NCBI GenBank assembly: GCA_910587185.1
Contig: CAJULY010000032.1
Location: 1-14,687 of the forward strand
Length of the DNA stretch: 14,687 bases
From: an uncultured Muribaculaceae bacterium
Lineage (GTDB): Bacteria > Bacteroidota > Bacteroidia > Bacteroidales > Muribaculaceae
Reading direction: 5' to 3'
Both the position numbers and the translations under genes were made by a program. How positions within the stretch are numbered: position 1 is the first letter of the stretch; every line of letters starts with the position of its first letter. The notes under the pieces were generated by a model. The model was not told the DNA's origin. It saw only the letters and a program-made list of their open reading frames with translations, and made no database searches. Positions 1 to 6,832 of this stretch are shown here, piece by piece.

Positions 1-52
1 CCTGTTCCCGGCCGCTCATGTGCGCCAGACACAGATAAATCCTCTCTCTCAT
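1..52 (-). CDS. DegT/DnrJ/EryC1/StrS-type aminotransferase, N-terminus only (cut by window edge)
   Basis: An ATG at 52-50 opens a frame of 17 codons that runs off the left edge. The visible protein reads MRERIYLCLAHMSGREQ. The stretch IYLCLAHMSGREQ is, from memory, a hallmark N-terminus of Bacteroidales PLP-dependent sugar aminotransferases of the DegT/DnrJ/EryC1/StrS family (PglE/WecE-like), which aminate UDP-4-keto-6-deoxy-HexNAc. Its start lies 7 nt after the stop of the upstream phosphoglycosyl transferase, so it is probably cotranscribed. A PglC-like transferase followed by this enzyme suggests the initiating sugar could be a di-N-acetylbacillosamine-like or other 4-amino sugar. Catalytic lysine and PLP site lie outside the window, so the call rests on the short N-terminus only. 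Confidence 0.72.
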   Translation of the reverse strand, partial: MRERIYLCLAHMSGREQ

Positions 53-59
53 ATTTTTA

Positions 60-671
60 TTAAATTGTTTCGTTATCATATTTCATTCTACGGCTGAGGA
101 CCGTGCAGATAATCATTTCTATATCTTTTATGAAAGAATAATGATGTAGATAATAAAGGTTGATTCGTACCTTGTCAGGAAAAATCACTTCATCATTGTA
201 TTTCTGAGGGTCAGCTTGCTTGGCAAGCAACTCCTCTTCATCGCGATATTTGAGAGAGGCAGGCCCAGTGATTCCGGGACGAAGTTTAAGTACTTCGCAG
301 TCTTTTCCTTTCAGTTGATCAGCATAACCAGGAACATCCGGGCGCGGACCGACGAAACTCATGTCTCCAATAAGGACATTCCACAGCTCTGGCAACTCGT
401 CAAGTTTGTAATGACGCAGCTTCGCACCAAGTGGCGTAATGCGGCTTTCCCCTGCGACCGAAACTGACGAACCTCCATGCCCGACAGTCATGGATCGGAA
501 CTTATACATGGTGAATAATTTGCCGTTTCGACCGACCCGTTTCTGCTTGAAAATGACCGGACCTCCAGGCATCTTAATGCGAATTAGAATGGCTACAACC
601 AACAGTACAGGCCACAAAATAAACAGCCCGATGAGTGCCATCAGCCTGTCAAAAATCCATTTCAAAAACAT
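60..671 (-). CDS. PglC-like undecaprenyl-phosphate sugar-1-phosphate transferase (initiating enzyme)
   Basis: This 203-aa protein belongs to the bacterial sugar transferase family (PF02397), the small monotopic phosphoglycosyl transferases. They transfer a sugar-1-phosphate from a UDP-sugar to undecaprenyl phosphate at the inner membrane, the first committed step of polysaccharide assembly. One N-terminal hydrophobic segment (about residues 10-32, with a proline at 21 that fits the re-entrant helix of PglC) precedes the cytoplasmic domain. Visible motifs are PVIFKQKRVG (38-47), MYKFRSM (55-61), the catalytic Asp-Glu pair in KLDELPELWNV (D91, E92), and SFVGPRP (105-111). Length is typical of PglC/WcaJ catalytic cores without the long N-terminal extension. 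Its ATG overlaps the stop of the upstream glycosyltransferase by one base (TAATG), so translation is probably coupled. The sugar is not readable from sequence; the adjacent aminotransferase hints at an amino-6-deoxy sugar. Confidence 0.93.
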   Translation of the reverse strand: MFLKWIFDRLMALIGLFILWPVLLVVAILIRIKMPGGPVIFKQKRVGRNGKLFTMYKFRSMTVGHGGSSVSVAGESRITPLGAKLRHYKLDELPELWNVLIGDMSFVGPRPDVPGYADQLKGKDCEVLKLRPGITGPASLKYRDEEELLAKQADPQKYNDEVIFPDKVRINLYYLHHYSFIKDIEMIICTVLSRRMKYDNETI

Positions 672-1462
672 TATTGAATATGTTTGTATGGCTTATTGTA
701 TATTAATTTTTTTATAGTTCCAAAAAGAATATTATTAAAGGTTAGTAGCATGGAGGTCACAATATTTGTCTGTTCAACAATTCTGAAAAGCCTGTAATGC
801 CATTTTATAAGTCTAAAAATGCCAACGCGACTTATAGAGCCGTCTCTTATCCTGTATCTTGATAGAACATTACAATACCTATGGCAACAAGATTTACGAC
901 AGATCAATAACCACATGGCATAGTCGTTGTTTTTTTTTATGTCAGGAATGCATATATCCCCAATCTTTTTTCTATCATAAATCACAGTAAGACATCCGGG
1001 CCAACAGTAACTCAGCATACCAGCACGAGATATGTGTTTAGGACCTGATACAATTTTTCCAATTGGATTTCCTCTATTATCAATCACATCATAAGGGGTG
1101 TAGGTAAATGAATAATTTTCATTTATCATAAAATCAATCTGTTCCTGTAGTTTTGTTTCCATCCATAAATCATCACTATCAAGGAAAGCAATCCAGCGCC
1201 CAGACGCTAGTTTCAAAGCTGTATTACGAGCAATAGCCGCACCAGAGTTTTTCTTAAGGCAATAATATTTAATCCGATTGTCATTCTTGGAAATTTCTTC
1301 GACTATATACTTGGTATCATCGGTTGAGCAATCGTCAACAATAATCATTTCCCAATCAGTGTAAGTTTGGGCTAAAACACTTTTAATTGTTTCTGTAATA
1401 TATTTCCCACAATTATAGGTGGGCGTAATTACGCTTACAAGACCGTGAGAGGTTATTTTCAT
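671..1462 (-). CDS. Family-2 glycosyltransferase (GT-A fold)
   Basis: A 263-aa inverting glycosyltransferase of family GT2, expected to add one sugar to the lipid-linked repeat unit on the cytoplasmic face of the membrane. The N-terminal GT-A domain shows VSVITPTYNCGKYI (9-22), the nucleotide-binding IIVDDCSTDDT (40-50) and the metal-binding LDSDD (94-98, DXD as D95/D97). The region GAAIARNTAL (74-83) is also typical. The C-terminal part (about 170-263) is basic and weakly conserved, with no clear transmembrane segment. It starts 17 nt after the upstream gene and overlaps the next gene by one base. The gene is AT-rich like its upstream neighbours. Donor and acceptor sugars cannot be predicted. 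Confidence 0.92.
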   Translation of the reverse strand: MKITSHGLVSVITPTYNCGKYITETIKSVLAQTYTDWEMIIVDDCSTDDTKYIVEEISKNDNRIKYYCLKKNSGAAIARNTALKLASGRWIAFLDSDDLWMETKLQEQIDFMINENYSFTYTPYDVIDNRGNPIGKIVSGPKHISRAGMLSYCWPGCLTVIYDRKKIGDICIPDIKKNNDYAMWLLICRKSCCHRYCNVLSRYRIRDGSISRVGIFRLIKWHYRLFRIVEQTNIVTSMLLTFNNILFGTIKKLIYNKPYKHIQ

Positions 1463-1479
1463 AAATTTCCAAATAATGG

Positions 1480-2847
1480 TTACTTGTTGGATATTCCAAG
1501 CAGTGAAGTAATTTGGTCTATATTAAATGGTGCGAAGAAGTTTCCATAGGTTATATTTTTTTGCTCATCCCATGTTTCAATCGCATCTTTCATATCAGAT
1601 GGAGATGATATGAATGCAGCGCAATTTATCTGTGAAAATATCTGTTTGTAATATGTTGATGCTAGATTATTGAAGTCGTAAAAAATAGTCGGTTTGTTAA
1701 AATAGGATGCCTCAAGACAGGTTGTAGAAGAAATAGTCATGTGTATATCGCACCAAATCAAATATTCGTATATGTTTATTCCAGGTCGAAATAAAACATT
1801 TTTCATATTTATATCAAATGTCTCATTATTGTTTCGAGGTATATATACAAATAATATCTCAGGATACATTGAAGATGCTTTCGAAATAAATTTATGGCAC
1901 GCTTCTTTCACATCTGACTGTCCGGAAAAAACGACTATCTTATCATAGAGATTTCGATATTGGCTAAATATATCTTTTACAAAAGCTTTTTTTGAGCGTT
2001 GAAGAATATATAAGCCGGTAGCAATCACTGAATTGGAATAATGAGGGTTGTAATCACGGAAAAAAGCGAGTTCATTATCTCCATATACCCACAATTCATC
2101 AGGACTAAAAATCGAATAATAAGGTAAAATATAGGCATAATGAGATTTGTTAATTACACCATGTTGTAACTCGATAATCTTTACTCCTTTTTCTTTTAAG
2201 CCCCAAATATATCCCATCATATTATATGGACACTCTATAAGAGAAACTTCAGGGGGATGAGATAATGAAATAAGTGTCTTTATTGTTATTTTCTGACTCC
2301 ATAGATATCGAACATAGTATCTATAGTCGAAATCAGGAGCATATTTCTGAACAATTTCTGTCAAAATATGCTCGTTGTTAATCTTCAATCGCATGAATCG
2401 CAAGAAACGTTCGAGAAGATGAGCAATGAGAATCGGAATACCCTCACTTACGATATTAGATTCTTCTATTAGATTAGGAGAAATCTCATTTATTGTAAGA
2501 GAAGGCTTTTCAATATCAAGGAATCTAGCATTAAGTTCATTCATGAAACCAGATACTCGTTGAACCCATTTGTCTTCTATATTTTTTCTTCGTTCGCGAG
2601 CATTAAATACCCATACTGGATAATGTTTCAGCCAATTCAGCACATTAGACTTTAATATGGATTTAAGGACTATGGAAATTTTGCTTGGCGATACTTTATG
2701 TGCAGTCTGATGCTGTGTCTCGCCAAGTACCTGAAGGAGATATATCCTTAAGAATGGCCATACAGGCACATTACGGAATGAGATACTCATTACATCGTAT
2801 GTCTTTTCTATATGCCGTAGAAGTTCTACTCCATTTAAATATGACAT
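1480..2847 (-). CDS. Putative GT-B polysaccharide transferase with ELQHG motif (candidate nonulosonate transferase)
   Basis: A 455-aa protein I cannot place firmly in a named family. No signal peptide or clear transmembrane helix is visible, so it is probably cytoplasmic or membrane-peripheral. Two landmarks resemble capsule transferases of the KpsS/KpsC, CDP-glycerol transferase and related GT-B groups. One is VKIIELQHGVI (222-232), with His229 after a beta strand. The other is ISSTTCLEASYFNKPTIFYD (372-391), the usual C-terminal donor-binding pattern of S-S/T-x-x-E-A followed by a glycine- or asparagine-proline turn. A segment FVYIPRNNNE (333-342) sits where such proteins often have an HP-type motif. 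It lies directly after the CMP-nonulosonate genes and is AT-rich like them, so transfer of the nonulosonate is a reasonable inference but unproven. It could also use another sugar nucleotide. The start at 2847 gives a 36-nt gap to the upstream gene. Confidence 0.6.
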   Translation of the reverse strand: MSYLNGVELLRHIEKTYDVMSISFRNVPVWPFLRIYLLQVLGETQHQTAHKVSPSKISIVLKSILKSNVLNWLKHYPVWVFNARERRKNIEDKWVQRVSGFMNELNARFLDIEKPSLTINEISPNLIEESNIVSEGIPILIAHLLERFLRFMRLKINNEHILTEIVQKYAPDFDYRYYVRYLWSQKITIKTLISLSHPPEVSLIECPYNMMGYIWGLKEKGVKIIELQHGVINKSHYAYILPYYSIFSPDELWVYGDNELAFFRDYNPHYSNSVIATGLYILQRSKKAFVKDIFSQYRNLYDKIVVFSGQSDVKEACHKFISKASSMYPEILFVYIPRNNNETFDINMKNVLFRPGINIYEYLIWCDIHMTISSTTCLEASYFNKPTIFYDFNNLASTYYKQIFSQINCAAFISSPSDMKDAIETWDEQKNITYGNFFAPFNIDQITSLLGISNK

Positions 2848-2883
2848 AGTATTAACAGTCCTTTTTTATTCAGTACATTTTAA

Positions 2884-3348
2884 TTAGCCTACAAGAATAT
2901 GATTTACAAAATCACGAAAAGCGCCTTCTCCTCCGGTTACAGAGGTTACATAACTGACAAGCTGCCTAACCTCTGTTATAGCATTAGGGGGAGCCCCGCT
3001 TATACCTACAGCTGCAAGTAATGGTATATCAGCGATATCATCGCCTATATAGGCTACTTCTTCAAGCCCTATGCCTAACTGTTGACATAGTATTTTGGCA
3101 ATTTCAAGTTTATTTTTTGCCCCCTGAAACAGGTAGTCCACCTTAAGTTTTTTGGCCCTACGAGCCACGATTTCAGTGTCTTCTCCGGTTATTATTCCTA
3201 CCAGTATTCCATGTTCATGAGCGAGAGTAATACCTGCGCCATCGTATGTGTGGAATCTCTTCCATTCGTTTCCTGTCTGGTCGTAGTACATACCTCCGTC
3301 TGTCCATACACCATCTATATCTGTCAGAATTAATTTCGGTTGTATCAT
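2884..3348 (-). CDS. KDN-9-phosphate phosphatase (KdsC-like type C0 HAD phosphatase)
   Basis: A 154-aa capless HAD-superfamily phosphatase of the KdsC type, which normally works as a tetramer. It probably removes the 9-phosphate from the product of the NeuB-like synthase encoded just upstream. Visible HAD motifs are the nucleophile pair LTDIDGV (D10, D12), motif II ITGE (T54), a lysine around residue 80 (motif III), and motif IV IGDDIAD (D103, D104). From memory, the B. thetaiotaomicron KDN-9-phosphate phosphatase BT1713 has the same numbering and uses Glu56 and Lys67 for KDN specificity, where KDO-8-phosphate phosphatases carry different residues. Both Glu56 and Lys67 are present here, as is the C-terminal GGEGAFRDFV (139-148), matching BT1713-type tails. 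This favours KDN over KDO or Neu5Ac. It starts 5 nt after the acetyltransferase stop. Confidence 0.85.
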   Translation of the reverse strand: MIQPKLILTDIDGVWTDGGMYYDQTGNEWKRFHTYDGAGITLAHEHGILVGIITGEDTEIVARRAKKLKVDYLFQGAKNKLEIAKILCQQLGIGLEEVAYIGDDIADIPLLAAVGISGAPPNAITEVRQLVSYVTSVTGGEGAFRDFVNHILVG

Positions 3349-3353
3349 AACTT

Positions 3354-3965
3354 TTATCTTTGATGAGCTGGAGAGCCAATGAGAACTGAGTTTTCAGGAG
3401 CAGATTTTGTTACCACCGAGTTTGCCCCAATTATAGAATTATCCCCAATACAAATATCTCCTAAAATTAGAGAATCCGCGTAAATCACGACATTATTACC
3501 AATATGGGGTCTGCCGCCATTTCTATCTCCGACAGTACAACCTTGATGGATTGTGCAATTTTTCCCAATCTTACATCGAGCTCCTATTACGGTTCCTATA
3601 CCGTGGTTAATCTTGAATCCTTCTCCAATTTCGGCACTATAATATATTTCAATTAACCCAATCTGACGCCCAAGGATTGAAAATGCATCTGCTGCCCCCC
3701 CTGTAATGCATAATTTATCAGTGTGTTGTGTGCTTAAGAAAATCTCTCTTGCAATACGATAACACAAGATAGCAACAAGCTGAGGTGTGATGTATAGATT
3801 TTCTGTACTGATTATAGTGTTCGGATACCAGCGGGCGTAATCCTTTTCAAAAGCTCTTATTGACCGTTCTAAAATCATATCAGATATACAAAAATATTCT
3901 TTACGTAAATAGACGGTCTTTTGTATGTCGGTTAAAAATTTTTTAAATTGGTTTAGCTGATCCAT
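3354..3965 (-). CDS. CysE-like hexapeptide-repeat acetyltransferase inside the nonulosonate module
   Basis: A 203-aa acyl-CoA-dependent transferase of the serine acetyltransferase type. An alpha-helical N-terminal half (about 1-105) is followed by a left-handed beta-helix of hexapeptide repeats (about 110-200). The repeats include IGEGFKINHGIGTVIGARCKIG (starting at 113) and IHQGCTVG (139-146). Histidines 121 and 140 lie where CysE-type enzymes have conserved active-site or structural residues, and PHIGNNVVI (153-161) continues the coil. The C-terminus stops soon after LIGSPAHQR, so the CysE tail is short. It is packed between the synthase (1-nt gap) and the phosphatase (5-nt gap), which argues for a role in the nonulosonate pathway or in decorating the polymer, for example O-acetylation. 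A true serine acetyltransferase of cysteine synthesis is possible but poorly explained by the location. Confidence 0.82.
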   Translation of the reverse strand: MDQLNQFKKFLTDIQKTVYLRKEYFCISDMILERSIRAFEKDYARWYPNTIISTENLYITPQLVAILCYRIAREIFLSTQHTDKLCITGGAADAFSILGRQIGLIEIYYSAEIGEGFKINHGIGTVIGARCKIGKNCTIHQGCTVGDRNGGRPHIGNNVVIYADSLILGDICIGDNSIIGANSVVTKSAPENSVLIGSPAHQR

Positions 3966-3966
3966 C

Positions 3967-5007
3967 TTAATTAATCATATCTGAAAGAATTATTTCGTTG
4001 GCTGGAATGTCATTTTGTGCTATTTTCCCGATAACTTTTTCCTTTTCGCTCCATTTGAAACCATTTCCAGGGCTGAGCATATGAATATCGCTTGCAGTTA
4101 TTACTTCACCTTTATAAATATTTCTTTTAGAAGCTATGGATCTTTCCAATTTCTCCTTTGCTGCGGCTACACTTGCATCTATATAAAGTGATTTTTTACC
4201 AAGCCAGTGTTCAACAACACGTATGTCTCGCAACATGCGGTTAACGCCATCAGGCCCGAGAGATCCCGCCTGATCAGTCCCTTTCATATGGCGGTCTATT
4301 GTTATGTGCTTCTCAATTATTTCCGCACCCATGCCGACTGCCACTACAGGGGCAGAAATACCTATTGTATGGTCTGAAAATCCGATCTGATATTGTGGGT
4401 AGTGTTCCTTTAGAAAAGGAATCGTGTTAAGATTTAAGTTGTCGGGATGAGTCGGGTACTGAGATACACAATGAAGGATGGATATTTTGTCATGATATCG
4501 GGTTATAACATCTAATGCATCGTCTAACTCTTTTTTTCCAGACATTCCGGTAGATAAAATTATAGGAAGTTTTGTTTCAGCCAACGCAGCAAGCAATGGC
4601 AAATTTGTAAGATCCCTGCTTGCAACTTTTAGCTTGTCAGGGGTGAAAAATTTTAGCAAAGAAAGGCAACCGACAGCACAGAGTGTCTCAATGAAATCAA
4701 GTCCTTTTGATTTTGCATGTTGATAAACTTCAAAATGCTCTTCATTGGAAAGTTCCAATGCTGCCCTATGTTCACCATATGTGCGACCAAATGAATTGGG
4801 CGTATCATAAATTCGGTTCATCTGCGACACGGTGAGTTCTTCATTGAGATCTCTTTTTGTCATTTTTACAGCATCCATAGGATGTAGCTCCAATCCGAAG
4901 ACCTCTTCGCGAACAGGGCGAGCCACTAAATCAACAATCAAATTTGCTATATCAACTGAACCATTATGATTCTGACCAATTTCTCCGATAATATACGTGT
5001 TTTTCAT
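3967..5007 (-). CDS. NeuB-like nonulosonate synthase, probably KDN-9-phosphate synthase
   Basis: A 346-aa NeuB-family enzyme that would condense phosphoenolpyruvate with a hexose, here probably mannose-6-phosphate, to give KDN-9-phosphate. The TIM-barrel domain (about 1-285) shows GEIGQNHNG (8-16), MDAVKMTKRDL (44-54), STGMSGKKEL (152-161), GFSDHT (209-214) and the metal/PEP-site EKHITIDR (232-239) followed by GTDQAGSLGP. The C-terminal SAF (antifreeze-like) domain (about 288-346) contains RSIASKRNIYKGEVI, which caps the partner's active site in NeuB dimers. The insertion ARPVREEVFGLELHPMDAVK (29-48) recalls, from memory, the B. thetaiotaomicron KDN-9-phosphate synthase BT1714 more than Neu5Ac synthases. 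No UDP-GlcNAc 2-epimerase is seen in the window, consistent with KDN rather than Neu5Ac. The ATG overlaps the cytidylyltransferase stop by one base (TAATG). Confidence 0.88.
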   Translation of the reverse strand: MKNTYIIGEIGQNHNGSVDIANLIVDLVARPVREEVFGLELHPMDAVKMTKRDLNEELTVSQMNRIYDTPNSFGRTYGEHRAALELSNEEHFEVYQHAKSKGLDFIETLCAVGCLSLLKFFTPDKLKVASRDLTNLPLLAALAETKLPIILSTGMSGKKELDDALDVITRYHDKISILHCVSQYPTHPDNLNLNTIPFLKEHYPQYQIGFSDHTIGISAPVVAVGMGAEIIEKHITIDRHMKGTDQAGSLGPDGVNRMLRDIRVVEHWLGKKSLYIDASVAAAKEKLERSIASKRNIYKGEVITASDIHMLSPGNGFKWSEKEKVIGKIAQNDIPANEIILSDMIN

Positions 5008-5774
5008 TATTTTGTGTTCTGATTTATATTTTTCTGCATTTTGACATAATACCCTTGGTGTATATCGAGATATGCGATTATATTTTTAGGTGTCAGAGGA
5101 ATGTTATTTTCGATAAAATGAGAATAAATTTCTTTTTGAAGAGTATAATCATCGAGAGTGTCAAGCGTAAGGCGGAGTGAGGGCCTATCTTGTATTTGTC
5201 GGTCGATGGGAATGAAGCAGCAACGGAATATATTAGGGTTGGAGTATATGAAATTTGTCACATGTTCATGAAACACAGCATCAGTCGTGAGGTCCCTTAC
5301 TTTCTTCAAAGCTTCTGTCGTCACGGCTTCAGCCCAAAAACCAAAATGTGTTTTTATTGACGGGGTGCCGCTGTCTGTTATAAAAGAGATATAATCGAAT
5401 GAATCATTCAAGGATGCAGCTCTGTAAAGCAAATCTAACTGACTTATATCCATAAAAACGTTATCAGCACATATGCGTATCACTTTTTTAGCATTGTATT
5501 TATCAGCGGCATTAATGAAACGAGAGAGCACATCGTGTTCGCTTCCTCGGAATACGTTAATGTCATGACGGGTTGCTATTTCTACAATATCATCGTCTCC
5601 AGTAGCCGTGGTTGTGGCGATGATGATATTTTGATGGCTGAAATTCTCGACAAGGCGTTCGAGAATCACGTCAAGAACGGACTTATCGTCTATTATAGGC
5701 AGAAGCATTTTTTTTGGAAGCCGACTTGAGCCGGTACGAGCCTGAACAATCAGCAATGGTTTTTCTTTGTTCAT
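5007..5774 (-). CDS. SpsF-type cytidylyltransferase, probably CMP-KDN synthetase
   Basis: A 255-aa nucleotidyltransferase of the cytidylyltransferase family (PF02348), nearer to the SpsF-like branch than to classical NeuA. It would activate the free nonulosonate with CTP to the CMP-sugar used by a transferase. The nucleotide-binding loop IVQARTGSSRLPKKML (9-24) is clear. FRGSEHDVLSRFINAADKY (75-93) matches the conserved G-D/E-x-DVL-x-R block, and RICADNVFMD (100-109) supplies the acidic residues (D104, D109) expected to bind metal. It is the first gene of the module: coupled by a one-base overlap to the NeuB-like gene and 26 nt after wzy. Specificity for KDN is inferred from the neighbouring phosphatase and synthase. 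Some SpsF-like proteins act on other sugars. Confidence 0.82.
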   Translation of the reverse strand: MNKEKPLLIVQARTGSSRLPKKMLLPIIDDKSVLDVILERLVENFSHQNIIIATTTATGDDDIVEIATRHDINVFRGSEHDVLSRFINAADKYNAKKVIRICADNVFMDISQLDLLYRAASLNDSFDYISFITDSGTPSIKTHFGFWAEAVTTEALKKVRDLTTDAVFHEHVTNFIYSNPNIFRCCFIPIDRQIQDRPSLRLTLDTLDDYTLQKEIYSHFIENNIPLTPKNIIAYLDIHQGYYVKMQKNINQNTK

Positions 5775-5800
5775 TTTTGGAATATAAAATTGGTATGCTG

Positions 5801-6826
5801 TTATTTAAGTATTTTGCTTTCGTAAGGTAATACATCGGCTGAATTTGTGAGTAACATAGTAAAAAAGAATATAGTCAATGCCGATATTATTATTCCCGAC
5901 ATGGAAGTTTTGGAAATTTTACGACTATATTTTACACATAGAGGGAGTGCTATTACCTCGCAGATACTAAGAATCCACATTATTCTAATTCCAAGTTCCA
6001 TTCTAAGGCATATATTGTTCGCTACCGTTGCAATAAAATACATTTTAAACCAGAAATTTTCTCGCAAACGATAGTTTGTTGATAGAAAGCAGATAATAAA
6101 TAGTGCTGACCAAAATGTTGATAAAGCAATGGAAAGTAATAGTCTGTTTCCAGAGCGCATGCTATCTGCATTGATAAGGTAATGGGCATAACCGCCAGCC
6201 AGTGATGTATATAACTGAGGGGATAATACAATACCGAGTATAAACGAGAAGCAAATTACACTGATAACGATATATGTTTTTCTAATCCTGAGTCTATTGA
6301 TAAATAGCGTAGGCAATGCAATAACCGAAATCATATGGAATAGCGATGCAATAATAACGCCTATCACAAAATATATTTTCTTACCTTTAAATAGATAAGA
6401 ATAGGCGCATAGCAAGATTACCACCGCAAAAACTTGTCTGAATACATTCATGCTGTACATCACGAAATATAAAGCATAAAACACAAATAAGGAAAAAGCA
6501 TAATTACTGCTTACGCGTCTGATAACCATGTAAAGCATTAGGCACATCACGATACTCATCGCGGTCTGAAACATGGTGAAATCGAACCCCATATTGCAAA
6601 AAAACACCTGAGCCATTCCATATCCGGGTTCAGGATAGCCCTGATATCCGAAAAGCATTGCCGATTCATACATCGTCAGATATGACTTGGTATCCGTTCC
6701 TACCGATATAGCACGAGTCCCAATGAGAATTGCCATGATTAATGTGCAGACGAAAAGCCAATACTTGTTTTTACCAAATCTTATACCAAACGCAAGTAAA
6801 AAAAAGACTACAACAAATATGAACAT
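5801..6826 (-). CDS. wzy: EpsG-family polysaccharide polymerase (Wzy)
   Basis: A 341-aa very hydrophobic inner-membrane protein with about ten predicted transmembrane segments. It fits the EpsG-type O-antigen/capsule polymerases, which join flipped lipid-linked repeat units on the periplasmic side. Family landmarks are TRAISVGTDTKSYLTMY (37-53, with GTD and a following tyrosine in the first large loop), MNVFRQVFAVVILL (126-139, the N-x-x-R-Q helix), and SLFHMISVIALP (161-172, the conserved FH). Length is within the usual 330-400 aa. It begins 6 nt after the wzx stop and is strongly AT-rich. Polymerases of this sort are specific to one repeat unit and have poorly conserved sequences, so the linkage formed cannot be read. 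Confidence 0.9.
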   Translation of the reverse strand: MFIFVVVFFLLAFGIRFGKNKYWLFVCTLIMAILIGTRAISVGTDTKSYLTMYESAMLFGYQGYPEPGYGMAQVFFCNMGFDFTMFQTAMSIVMCLMLYMVIRRVSSNYAFSLFVFYALYFVMYSMNVFRQVFAVVILLCAYSYLFKGKKIYFVIGVIIASLFHMISVIALPTLFINRLRIRKTYIVISVICFSFILGIVLSPQLYTSLAGGYAHYLINADSMRSGNRLLLSIALSTFWSALFIICFLSTNYRLRENFWFKMYFIATVANNICLRMELGIRIMWILSICEVIALPLCVKYSRKISKTSMSGIIISALTIFFFTMLLTNSADVLPYESKILK

Positions 6827-6832
6827 CGACGA

